From assembly GCA_017538795.1 (NCBI GenBank), contig JAFYIE010000007.1, positions 1 through 33,202 on the forward strand: DNA of 33,202 nucleotides. The letters are read 5' to 3'. The position numbers and the translations under genes are program-made. This stretch comes from Bacteroidales bacterium. Lineage in GTDB: Bacteria; Bacteroidota; Bacteroidia; Bacteroidales; F082. Position 1 is the first letter of the stretch. Each line of letters begins with the position of its first letter. The notes under the pieces are model-generated. The model was not told where the DNA came from. It saw only the letters and a program-made list of their open reading frames with translations, and searched no databases. Below are positions 1 through 5,867 of the stretch, one piece after another.

Positions 1-220
1 CCCTACATGGCATCGTTACGATGCCTTTTTCATTCAATTGTTCCTGCAATTCCTCGTCTTGCAGGCGAAGAAATTCATCGCTGACGGGGGCAGGCATCCT
101 CACGTTGCGCAAGGCCCGGAACAGGTCGCGTTTGCCTTGCAAATCCGATGGAATCTGCATTTCGGAATATTGTGGGTCTTCCTTCAGAAGATAGTCTATG
201 AGATAATCAAGACGGTTCAT
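1..220 (-). CDS. protein-ADP-ribose hydrolase (macrodomain), N-terminal part, cut by window edge
   Basis: The minus strand from the ATG at 220 is open to the window edge and gives 73 residues starting MNRLDYLIDYLLKED. The helical N-terminal segment, with 'LFRALRNVRMPAPVSDEF' followed by a charged QDEELQEQL stretch, is what I recognise from the pre-macrodomain region of the Zn-dependent macrodomain hydrolases encoded beside SirTM sirtuins. These enzymes remove ADP-ribose from proteins. The macrodomain itself lies outside the window, so its catalytic residues cannot be checked. The gene follows the SirTM gene by 18 nt in the same direction, which fits the known SirTM-macrodomain operon. The identification rests on the N-terminus plus this context. 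Confidence 0.7.
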   Translation of the reverse strand, partial: MNRLDYLIDYLLKEDPQYSEMQIPSDLQGKRDLFRALRNVRMPAPVSDEFLRLQDEELQEQLNEKGIVTMPCR

Positions 221-222
221 TT

Positions 223-252
223 TTCAACAATTCAACAATCAACAATTCAACA
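223..252. repeat. period-7/8 tandem repeat (TTCAACAA units)
   Basis: Four units in a row: TTCAACAA, TTCAACAA, TCAACAA, TTCAACA. They fill the gap between the sirtuin and macrodomain genes. The sirtuin stop codon (complement of 239-241) and its last residues LNC are encoded by the repeat. Confidence 0.75.
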
Positions 253-1072
253 TTTCTTCCAAAACAACGGCAATGTCCGCATCAATCACGATGGAGCGGT
301 CTTTGATCTGTTCGACGGTGAATGCCTCACCGAGGTTGACGGTGGCGTAGGTTGCATCGGGGTTTTTGAGCGTCATCTGCATGAATGGCAGTTTGATGAT
401 GGTCGGGGTGTTGCTGCCGATGCCGAGGTCCCAATAGAGGATTTTGCCGTGGGCGTGACCGTTCACGAAACTGATGTAACGCTCAGCCGCCGCATGCCAG
501 CCGTCGTCTTCCACGAAGGTGTTGTCGGAACGCAGGTTGACGGTCATCGGGCCGCCGCAAACGGGACAATGGGGAATTAATTCCGATGGGATTTTCATAT
601 CATTTTGTTCCGAAATCATCCGTTTTACGACATTTTCGTTGTCATACGTTTTTTGATGACATGGTTTCGCACATTGAAACAGACCATAATCGCCCTGGGT
701 GTAGAACAGGCGTTTTTTGTCGAACCCAGCCTTTTGAAACTGATGATCGACATTGGTGGTGATGACGAAATAATCTTTGTTTTTCAACAACTTAAGAAGA
801 TTCTCATGCACTGGTTTCGGTGCGGGAACATACCTATTATAAAAGATATGTCGGCTCCAGTACGCCCAGTGTTCCTCCTCCGTCGTGAAATGATGGAAGC
901 CGGCGGTGTACATGTCGGTGAAACCATATTTCCCGATGAAATCGGCGAAATATTTCTCAAACCGCTCGCCGGAATAGGTGAATCCCGCCGCCGTTGAGAG
1001 TCCAGCGCCAGCACCGACTATGATGGCATCGGCAGATTGAAGGGTATCAAATAGTTTTTTTATGTTTTCCAT
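239..1072 (-). CDS. SirTM-type (class M) sirtuin, NAD-dependent protein ADP-ribosyltransferase
   Basis: A 277-residue sirtuin-fold protein. The NAD-binding GAGAGLSTAAG lies at residues 20-30, TTNVDHQF at 105-112 (N107, D109), and TQGDYGLFQC at 125-134. Where classical sirtuins have the catalytic His, this protein has Gln126, the hallmark of SirTM enzymes, which ADP-ribosylate rather than deacetylate. Zn ligands are C134/C138 and the later HCPVCGG pair. I chose the MENIKK start at 1072 because an upstream ATG at 1105 would overlap the preceding gene by about 20 nt and adds an unconserved-looking stretch. The macrodomain gene follows immediately and would reverse the modification. Well-studied SirTM operons in Gram-positives also carry GcvH-L and a lipoate ligase; neither is visible here, and the target protein is unknown. 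Confidence 0.88.
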   Translation of the reverse strand: MENIKKLFDTLQSADAIIVGAGAGLSTAAGFTYSGERFEKYFADFIGKYGFTDMYTAGFHHFTTEEEHWAYWSRHIFYNRYVPAPKPVHENLLKLLKNKDYFVITTNVDHQFQKAGFDKKRLFYTQGDYGLFQCAKPCHQKTYDNENVVKRMISEQNDMKIPSELIPHCPVCGGPMTVNLRSDNTFVEDDGWHAAAERYISFVNGHAHGKILYWDLGIGSNTPTIIKLPFMQMTLKNPDATYATVNLGEAFTVEQIKDRSIVIDADIAVVLEEMLNC

Positions 1073-1085
1073 GTCTTTGAGTGGT

Positions 1086-1544
1086 TTATGCTTTGTAGAT
1101 ACCATACCGTTCTCCAGCGAAACCGCCTTCTACGGTATCGGCGTTGCTGTCATAATGAAGCACCACTGGCGGCGTGGGGCGCAGGTCGAAGTATTCCAGA
1201 TGCTCAACAGGCATACGGAAGTACACCAACTTGTCGTAGGACGTGTAAAGTCGCGGCAGCACGGGGTTGTTGTCGTAAATCCAACGGCAAGTAGCATCGT
1301 CCACATCGAAAAAAGCCGTACCCGAGCAACGCACGCTGACCTTGCCTTGCAACACCATAAACTCGATGTTAGGGTTGCCTTGCAGTTGTCGGTACACCTC
1401 TTTCTGCGGTGCGGTGGCGAAGTAGAGTGTTTCACTTTCTTGCTTCATGATCTGGAAAGCCCGCAGGCAAGGCTTGCTCTCGCTAATCGTTGCCAACACC
1501 CCCTCGTTGTGCTCTCGAAGAAAATCCCATGCTTTTTGTATCAT
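1086..1544 (-). CDS. pyridoxamine 5'-phosphate oxidase family protein (FMN split-barrel)
   Basis: 152 residues, the usual length for small PNPOx-like flavoproteins. The N-terminal pattern 'FLREHNEGVLATISESKPCLRAF' followed by LYFATAPQKEVYRQLQGNP is the FMN-binding split-barrel signature: strand, phosphate-contacting K/R, then the A.K....L..NP motif. The substrate cannot be inferred; such proteins bind FMN, F420 or haem. It has its own TAGTTTTG -7 box at 1567-1574 and is the first gene of a likely operon with SirTM and the macrodomain protein (13 nt to the SirTM start). That neighbourhood suggests a redox or NAD-stress role, which is inference. Confidence 0.85.
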   Translation of the reverse strand: MIQKAWDFLREHNEGVLATISESKPCLRAFQIMKQESETLYFATAPQKEVYRQLQGNPNIEFMVLQGKVSVRCSGTAFFDVDDATCRWIYDNNPVLPRLYTSYDKLVYFRMPVEHLEYFDLRPTPPVVLHYDSNADTVEGGFAGERYGIYKA

Positions 1545-1566
1545 TTGAAGTCGTTTTTGATGGCTG

Positions 1567-1574
1567 CAAAACTA
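1567..1574 (-). promoter_or_regulatory. -7 promoter box TAGTTTTG
   Basis: Reads TAGTTTTG on the minus strand, matching the Bacteroidota TAnnTTTG consensus, 23 nt upstream of the ATG at 1544. It abuts the terminator hairpin of the preceding arsenic operon. Confidence 0.6.
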
Positions 1575-1578
1575 CAAA

Positions 1579-1618
1579 AAATTCCGCAACCCAAGCCTTC
1601 GCCTGAGTTGCGGAATTT
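1579..1618 (-). terminator. intrinsic terminator of the arsenic-type operon
   Basis: Perfect 12-bp inverted repeat (AAATTCCGCAAC at 1579-1590 and its complement at 1607-1618) with a 16-nt loop, followed on the minus strand by a T run. It lies 15 nt after the stop of the ArsP-like permease. A near-identical copy is at 4514-4552. Confidence 0.85.
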
Positions 1619-1632
1619 CATATCTGCATATT

Positions 1633-2601
1633 TTACAAAATCAAATTGAACAGCCAACCGCTGAGGATGATGAACAGCGTCACCGTGCCGAAAAACACGC
1701 CGATGAGCTTCCAAGTCATCGCCTTTTTCAGCATGGTGGCCTCGGGTATTGAAAGACCCACTACGGCCATCATAAAGGCTATAGAAGTGCCTAACGCCAC
1801 GCCTTTCTGCACAAATACCTCGATGACGGGGATGATGCCAGCGGCGTTGCTGTACATCGGAACGGCTAGAATCACCGCCAACGGCACCTCCCACCAGTGA
1901 CCGCCCGAAAGATGCTCCTGGAAGAAACCCTCCGGCACATAACCATGCATGGCGGCACCGATTCCGATGCCTATGAAGACGTAAATAAGCACGCCTTTCA
2001 CGATGCCCCAAGAGTCCTTGATGATACCAGGCAACCTTTTCCAAAAACTGACTTTTTCAGCCTCCCATTTTTCCGTCTCGGCCATGCTCTGTTGCTGTAG
2101 CTCCAGTACCCACGGACTGAGCCAACGCTCCAAGCGGAAACGCCCCAACACGACACCACCTATGATACCCAAAAGGATGCCTGATGCCACATAAATTAAG
2201 GTGACTTTCAGCCCGAAGGTACCCAGAAACATGGCCACCGCCACCTCGTTGACCAACGGCGAGGTGATGAGAAACGAGAAGGTCACGCCCAAGGGAATGC
2301 CACCCTTCACGAAGCCGATGAAAAGCGGGATGCTGCTGCACGAGCAAAACGGCGTGATGGCACCGAACAAAGCCGCCAGAAGATATTGCAAACCGAACAT
2401 CTTGTGCGTCTGCAAATAGTTCCGCAGCCTGTCAATGGGCAGATAGGCGTTGATGACACCCATGACGGCACTGATGAGAAACAGCAACAGCAGGATCTTG
2501 ATGCTGTCATAGACGAAGAAATTGAGCGCGCTGCCCAAACGCGAGGCACTGTCAAGCCCGATGAGGCTGTAGATGAGCCAATCCGCAAATTGTTGAATCA
2601 T
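1633..2601 (-). CDS. ArsP/YraQ-type permease
   Basis: A 322-residue polytopic membrane protein of the permease family that includes ArsP (DUF318). The diagnostic motif is ITPFCSCSSIPLF around residue 84, with 'GGIPLGVTFSFLITSPLVNE' after it; the second half has 'MYSNAAGIIPVIEVF' and 'SIPEATMLKKAM'. Roughly eight hydrophobic segments are visible with a charged cytoplasmic loop around residues 170-190. ArsP proteins export trivalent organoarsenicals; the cysteines of TPFCSCS are the family's candidate metalloid ligands. It is the last gene of the cassette, 18 nt after the ArsG-like permease, and is followed by a strong terminator. Arsenic as substrate is inferred from family and neighbours; the family also occurs in other contexts. 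Confidence 0.85.
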   Translation of the reverse strand: MIQQFADWLIYSLIGLDSASRLGSALNFFVYDSIKILLLLFLISAVMGVINAYLPIDRLRNYLQTHKMFGLQYLLAALFGAITPFCSCSSIPLFIGFVKGGIPLGVTFSFLITSPLVNEVAVAMFLGTFGLKVTLIYVASGILLGIIGGVVLGRFRLERWLSPWVLELQQQSMAETEKWEAEKVSFWKRLPGIIKDSWGIVKGVLIYVFIGIGIGAAMHGYVPEGFFQEHLSGGHWWEVPLAVILAVPMYSNAAGIIPVIEVFVQKGVALGTSIAFMMAVVGLSIPEATMLKKAMTWKLIGVFFGTVTLFIILSGWLFNLIL

Positions 2602-2619
2602 AATGACCTGTGTGTTTGA

Positions 2620-3327
2620 TTAAAAGAAAACGATGATGCAATAATAGAGGCCGATGGCCACGAACAGCCCGCCCACAATCCAGTTGAACCACTTTTGGAT
2701 AGTGTTCATCTTGTTGTAGAACCGTCCGATGCTGTTGGTGCTGAACGCCAGAATCCAAGCCACGATGATGACGGGCAAGGCCGTGGCAATGGCAAAGACA
2801 ACAGTGAGAAGCCATCCTGCGGTAGTCGATGCCGCCAAGGGGATGAGCATCCCGAAGTAGAAGATGGCGCTGGAGGGGCAGAACGCCAAGGCGAAGAGCA
2901 GTCCCAACAGCAGGGCACCCCAACCGCCTTTCTTCGCCAAGCCCTCGCCGTTGCCCTTGAAGCCAAACGAAGGCAAGTTGAGGCGGTTGCCAAACAGCAA
3001 ATAAAGGCCAAAGAACAAGAGGATGGGGCCAATGAGCATCTCGCCGTATTTGCCGATGAACTTCTGAATGCCGAACAAACTACTGCCACCTTTGAGGATG
3101 GCAAGTAGGATGATACCCAGTACGGTATAGGCAATAATACGTCCCAAGGTGTAAAGCAAGCCCTTCACGAAAATGCGTTTCCGGCTTTCAATGTCTTTGC
3201 TGATATAGCCGATGGCGGCGATGTTGGTTGCCAAGGGGCAGGGACTGATGGCGGTAATCAAGCCGAGCAGGAAAGCAGTGACGATGGGCAGACTGCTGTT
3301 GTCGAGAAGCTGTTGCAGGAATTCCAT
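2620..3327 (-). CDS. CcdA-like permease, ArsG-type efflux transporter
   Basis: 235 residues with about six transmembrane segments and the CcdA/DsbD-type layout. Cys29 sits in TAISPCPLATN in the first membrane helix and Cys150 in LAFCPSSAIFYFG in the matching later helix, the paired cysteines that move reducing equivalents across the membrane. Some annotation systems name close relatives in arsenic operons ArsG-family transporters. Its start codon overlaps the stop of the upstream thioredoxin lipoprotein by one base (TAATG), indicating translational coupling, and that lipoprotein is its likely periplasmic redox partner. Whether it exports an arsenical or only passes electrons cannot be decided here. 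Confidence 0.8.
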   Translation of the reverse strand: MEFLQQLLDNSSLPIVTAFLLGLITAISPCPLATNIAAIGYISKDIESRKRIFVKGLLYTLGRIIAYTVLGIILLAILKGGSSLFGIQKFIGKYGEMLIGPILLFFGLYLLFGNRLNLPSFGFKGNGEGLAKKGGWGALLLGLLFALAFCPSSAIFYFGMLIPLAASTTAGWLLTVVFAIATALPVIIVAWILAFSTNSIGRFYNKMNTIQKWFNWIVGGLFVAIGLYYCIIVFF

Positions 3328-3767
3328 TACTCAAGCAATTTGTCGATTTCAGTCTTCAGGTTCGCCTTGAAAGTCTCAGGCTCCGAGTGCGCATAGCGGA
3401 AAGCCATGTCGGTAAGGTTCACGACGGTGCCGTCCTTGTCGAGCAACAGCGAAGAGAACGCGACCTCATAACTGTCGGCGATGGCTTCGCCTTCGGATTC
3501 CGAGAAGTCGATGGGGCAGAACTTCACCTTGCCATCCTGTTGCGCCTGGACGTAGGCCTCCTGAAGCAATTCCTTGGTCTTTTCCTCGATCGCGACACAA
3601 GTGGCACAGCGTTGCGCTCCGTGAAAATACAGCACTTTCACCACGCCTTTTTCGTCTTGCGCTTCGGACTTTTCAACCTTTGCCTTGTTGTTGGTCGATG
3701 GTCCACAGGCGGCAAAAGCCACCGCCATGACGGCCAAAGCCGCCAAAAACAATAATGCTTTCTTCAT
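3327..3767 (-). CDS. thioredoxin-like lipoprotein, ArsF-type
   Basis: 146 residues. An N-terminal lipoprotein signal ends in AFAAC with lipidated Cys21, then a short linker and a thioredoxin-like domain starting VVKVLYFHGAQRCATC, with the redox pair Cys54-Cys57 (CATC instead of CGPC). The fold continues with KVKFCPIDFSE and an alpha-beta tail. It should face the periplasm. Relatives in Bacteroidota arsenic operons are annotated as ArsF, a proposed subunit for reduction of nitroaromatic arsenicals. Its position, coupled to the CcdA-like permease and next to a cytoplasmic mini-thioredoxin, suggests a thiol relay from cytoplasm to periplasm. That chain is inference. Confidence 0.8.
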   Translation of the reverse strand: MKKALLFLAALAVMAVAFAACGPSTNNKAKVEKSEAQDEKGVVKVLYFHGAQRCATCVAIEEKTKELLQEAYVQAQQDGKVKFCPIDFSESEGEAIADSYEVAFSSLLLDKDGTVVNLTDMAFRYAHSEPETFKANLKTEIDKLLE

Positions 3768-3785
3768 GATACTTAATTGTTTAAG

Positions 3786-4022
3786 TTAGATTGCCTTTTG
3801 AATTGCTTCACGCACTTGGTTGGCGTTCATGGCTCCTTTGGCCACCACCTTTTCATCGATGACGAGAGCGGGAAGGGTCATCACATTGTACTTCATGATC
3901 TCCATCATGTCCTCCTGTTTGACCACTTCGGCCTCAACGCCCATCTCTTCAACAACCTGCTGCACCGTCGAGTACAGCGACTTGCATTTGGAACATCCTG
4001 TTCCCAAAACTGTGATTTTCAT
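3786..4022 (-). CDS. small thioredoxin family protein (CSKC)
   Basis: 78 residues, a complete mini-thioredoxin of the 'redox-active disulfide protein 2' kind. Residues 1-9 form the first strand, the active site is Cys10-Ser-Lys-Cys13, and the cis-proline loop is VMTLPALVIDEKVV. There is no signal peptide, so it acts in the cytoplasm. It is the first gene of the metalloid transport operon, directly after the operator-like palindrome at 4055-4085. It probably supplies electrons to the downstream CcdA-like permease or reduces the metalloid; neither is shown by the sequence. Confidence 0.88.
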   Translation of the reverse strand: MKITVLGTGCSKCKSLYSTVQQVVEEMGVEAEVVKQEDMMEIMKYNVMTLPALVIDEKVVAKGAMNANQVREAIQKAI

Positions 4023-4054
4023 TTTCTTTTGTGTTTAAATTAGACATTTATTAT

Positions 4055-4085
4055 AATGTTTGTAATTCGCAAAACTACGAACATT
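4055..4085 (-). promoter_or_regulatory. promoter (TAGTTTTG) overlapped by ArsR-type operator
   Basis: Arms AATGTTTGTA (4055-4064) and TACGAACATT (4076-4085) match at 9 of 10 positions across an 11-nt gap. The minus-strand -7 box TAGTTTTG (4070-4077) lies inside the palindrome, so a bound repressor would block the operon starting at 4022. The half-site ATGTTCGTA also occurs in the arsR promoter. Confidence 0.7.
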
Positions 4086-4104
4086 AGATTCAAAAAAATT
4101 GTTG

Positions 4105-4431
4105 CTATCCGCAGCAGGGCTTATTTTTGCAGATGCATTGTCCGAAAAACTCCCCAAAAAGCGAATTGGCCTCTTGCCAATTATTCTTGTTGATGCAATA
4201 TTTCACCTTGGGCGGCATGATTTCACCTTGGATAAGCCCTGCTTCCTTCAACTCCGAAAGGTGCTGCGAGGCTGTGGCCTTGGCAATTGGCAGTTGCTCA
4301 TGGATTTCACCAAAGAAACAGGTCTCTTGCTTCGCCAAAAACTCCATGATAGCCATACGCGCTGGATTGCCCAACGCCTTGGCATAACGCGCCATGCGAA
4401 CCTGTTTTTCAGTGTATTCCTGCTTTTCCAT
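4105..4431 (-). CDS. arsR: ArsR/SmtB family metalloid-responsive repressor
   Basis: 108 residues from the MEKQEY start; an ATG at 4461 lies upstream of the -7 box and is unlikely. The winged helix-turn-helix is clear: 'ALGNPARMAIMEFLAK', then the recognition helix 'KATASQHLSELKEAGLI' and the wing 'PPKVKYCINK'. The classical ELCVCDL sensor in helix 3 is absent; that place reads CFFGEI with a single Cys38. Instead the C-terminus is cysteine-rich: C99, C101, C106 and C107 (QCICKNKPCCG). As(III) or a similar thiophilic ion is probably bound there, as in other ArsR proteins with C-terminal sensor sites. The downstream gap of about 80 nt holds a second promoter and operator, so arsR and the transport operon are probably separate units under one repressor. 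Confidence 0.9.
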   Translation of the reverse strand: MEKQEYTEKQVRMARYAKALGNPARMAIMEFLAKQETCFFGEIHEQLPIAKATASQHLSELKEAGLIQGEIMPPKVKYCINKNNWQEANSLFGEFFGQCICKNKPCCG

Positions 4432-4458
4432 TACTTGTTTCTTAATTGATTTCGGCTG

Positions 4459-4499
4459 CAAAAATACACATTATTTTTATATGTTCGTAATTTTACGAA
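4459..4499 (-). promoter_or_regulatory. arsR promoter and operator
   Basis: The minus strand carries the -7 box TATTTTTG (complement of 4459-4466). Upstream is a perfect palindrome TTCGTAA-TT-TTACGAA (4484-4499), covering the -33 area. With flanking bases it contains the same ATGTTCGTA half-site as the palindrome at 4055-4085. Autoregulation by ArsR is the simple reading. Confidence 0.7.
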
Positions 4500-4513
4500 T
4501 AATTTTGCAAAAA

Positions 4514-4552
4514 CAATCCGCAACCCAAGCCATCGCCCGAGTTGCGGAATTG
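4514..4552 (-). terminator. intrinsic terminator after the HxlR gene
   Basis: Hairpin TCCGCAAC (4517-4524) with GTTGCGGA (4541-4548), followed on the minus strand by a T-rich run. Over 36 nt (4515-4550) it matches the terminator at 1581-1616 at 33 positions, loop included, in the same orientation. Confidence 0.8.
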
Positions 4553-4578
4553 TCTGTCTAACGCTGTTGAATCGAATT

Positions 4579-4929
4579 TCAGATGGAAGTCATCTCGGCA
4601 GCATATGCCTTCGCCCAGTCGATAAGGGATTTAATGTGGGGCATCAAGCTTTTGCCCGTCTCGGTGAGCCCATACTCCACGCGGGGCGGCACCTCAGGAT
4701 AGAGCCTGCGGCTGATTAGGTGCAATTGCTCCAATCGTTTCAGCGTCTGCGACAGCATTTTTTGTGAGCAGTCGGCCATATCGCGATGGATGCTGTTGAA
4801 ACGCATAGTGCCATGAACATCAAGGTGATACAACACCAAAAGCGACCATTTGTCGCCGAATTTCTCAATCACGTTGCGGATCGGGCACTCCAGATAGTTG
4901 GGGTCAACCGGCTTATTTATCTTTCTCAT
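4579..4929 (-). CDS. HxlR family winged helix-turn-helix regulator
   Basis: 116 residues with the complete HxlR pattern: a conserved N-terminal cysteine (Cys15 in YLECPIRNVI), 'GDKWSLLVLYHL', 'MRFNSIHRDMADCSQKMLSQTLKRLE' as recognition region, the wing 'RRLYPEVPPRVEYGLTETG', and the final helix LIDWAKAY. HxlR proteins of this type often sense quinones, aldehydes or disulfide stress through the N-terminal Cys and control a divergent oxidoreductase. Here the divergent gene at 5151 encodes a NAD(P)-binding protein. Its -7 box TACTTTTG is at 4950-4957 on the minus strand. Confidence 0.9.
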   Translation of the reverse strand: MRKINKPVDPNYLECPIRNVIEKFGDKWSLLVLYHLDVHGTMRFNSIHRDMADCSQKMLSQTLKRLEQLHLISRRLYPEVPPRVEYGLTETGKSLMPHIKSLIDWAKAYAAEMTSI

Positions 4930-4949
4930 ATTAACTTAAAAATGATCTG

Positions 4950-4980
4950 CAAAAGTACAAAAATTCCCGAAAGAAACTTA
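4950..4980 (-). promoter_or_regulatory. hxlR promoter with candidate operator half-site
   Basis: Minus-strand -7 box TACTTTTG (complement of 4950-4957). At 4967-4980 the plus strand reads CCGAAAGAAACTTA, closely matching CCGAAAGTAACTAC at 5087-5100 in front of the divergent gene. This suggests one regulator binds both sites. Confidence 0.5.
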
Positions 4981-5074
4981 GTATTTAAAAAAAATAAAAT
5001 TTTTTTGAGTGACAATTGTCAGGAAAACAGGCAATACACACTTTTTTGAAACCAGCCCACTTTTCCGTGCCCTC

Positions 5075-5105
5075 TTGCGTAAGTTACCGAAAGTAACTAC
5101 TTTTG
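5075..5105 (+). promoter_or_regulatory. promoter of the NAD(P)-binding protein gene with inverted repeat
   Basis: TTG (5075-5077), a 20-nt spacer, then TACTTTTG (5098-5105): a complete Bacteroidota -33/-7 promoter. The spacer holds the inverted repeat AGTTAC-CGAAA-GTAACT (5082-5098), a likely binding site for the divergently encoded HxlR regulator. Confidence 0.7.
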
Positions 5106-5150
5106 CAGTCGAAAACATAACAATATTGTCAAACAAAATACATTAAAAAA

Positions 5151-5810
5151 ATGAAAAACGTTGTATTGATTGGAGCTACAGGCTTCGTGGGCAGTGCCCT
5201 TTTGAACGAGTTGGTGATGCGCGGTCACAAAGTGACAGCCATAGTGCGCAATTTGGAAAGCGCCAAGGTGAAGAACCCTCTTATTGAATATGTTGTGGCT
5301 GACGCTACCAATCCGACAGAGTTGGCTAAGATTGCCAAAGGCAAGGACGCTGTCATCAGCGCTTACAACCCGGGATGGGCAAATCCTCGCCAGTATGAGG
5401 ACACTTTGGAAAACTATCCTAAGATTGTTGAAGGCACAAAGCAGGCAGGTGTGCGCCGTATTTTGATTGTAGGTGGCGCGGGAACTTTGTTCGTGAAACC
5501 TGGCGTTCGCTTGGTTGATGCAGGCACTCTGCCAGAGGCATGGTTACCGGGCGTAAAGAGCCTTGGAGAGTTTTATCTTAACACTCTGATGAAAGAAAAC
5601 GACATCGACTGGATTTTCTTCTCACCTGCAGGCAACCTCGGCAACATGACTACTGGTGTCCGCACAGGCAAATACCGTTTGGGCAAAGACGACATGCTCT
5701 TCGACGAGAAAGGCGAGAGCTTCATCTCCGTCGAAGATTACGCTGTGGCGATGATCGACGAACTCGAGCAGGAAAACCACCACAAAGAGCGCTTCACAGC
5801 TGCTTATTAA
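5151..5810 (+). CDS. NAD(P)H-binding atypical short-chain dehydrogenase (NmrA/epimerase-like)
   Basis: 219 residues starting MKNVVLIGATGFVGSALLNEL, the Rossmann dinucleotide motif GATGFVG at residues 8-14. A basic residue follows strand 2 (VTAIVRN), typical of NADP-preferring atypical SDRs. Later parts include 'GKDAVISAYNPGW', 'VRRILIVGGAGTLFV' and 'DWIFFSPAGNL'. It lacks a clear YxxxK catalytic pair, as is common for the NmrA-like and flavin-reductase-like group, so it may be a reductase or a redox sensor. It is divergent from HxlR and probably its target. It ends in a bidirectional terminator. Confidence 0.85.
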   Translation: MKNVVLIGATGFVGSALLNELVMRGHKVTAIVRNLESAKVKNPLIEYVVADATNPTELAKIAKGKDAVISAYNPGWANPRQYEDTLENYPKIVEGTKQAGVRRILIVGGAGTLFVKPGVRLVDAGTLPEAWLPGVKSLGEFYLNTLMKENDIDWIFFSPAGNLGNMTTGVRTGKYRLGKDDMLFDEKGESFISVEDYAVAMIDELEQENHHKERFTAAY

Positions 5811-5833
5811 GACTTAATTAAACTATGAAAAAA

Positions 5834-5862
5834 CCGCAATCAGAGACAAACTCTGGTTGCGG
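5834..5862. terminator. bidirectional terminator between convergent genes
   Basis: CCGCAA-T-CAGAG (5834-5845), loop ACAAA, CTCTG-G-TTGCGG (5851-5862): a 12-bp stem including one T-G wobble. A-rich sequence lies before it and an AT-rich stretch after it, serving both the gene ending at 5810 and the one ending at 5868. Confidence 0.85.
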
Positions 5863-5867
5863 ATTTA

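Noticed and set aside
239-1105. Longer start for the sirtuin at 1105
   Set aside because: It overlaps the upstream gene and adds residues outside the family pattern; the ATG at 1072 fits better.
38-1649. Plus-strand open frames of 130-195 residues opposite the sirtuin and PNPOx genes
   Set aside because: They lie opposite genes with clear family motifs, show no motifs of their own and have no promoter.
1633-4431. Arsenic cassette as a transposon
   Set aside because: No transposase, integrase or target duplication was seen; only the direct hairpin copies suggest exchange.
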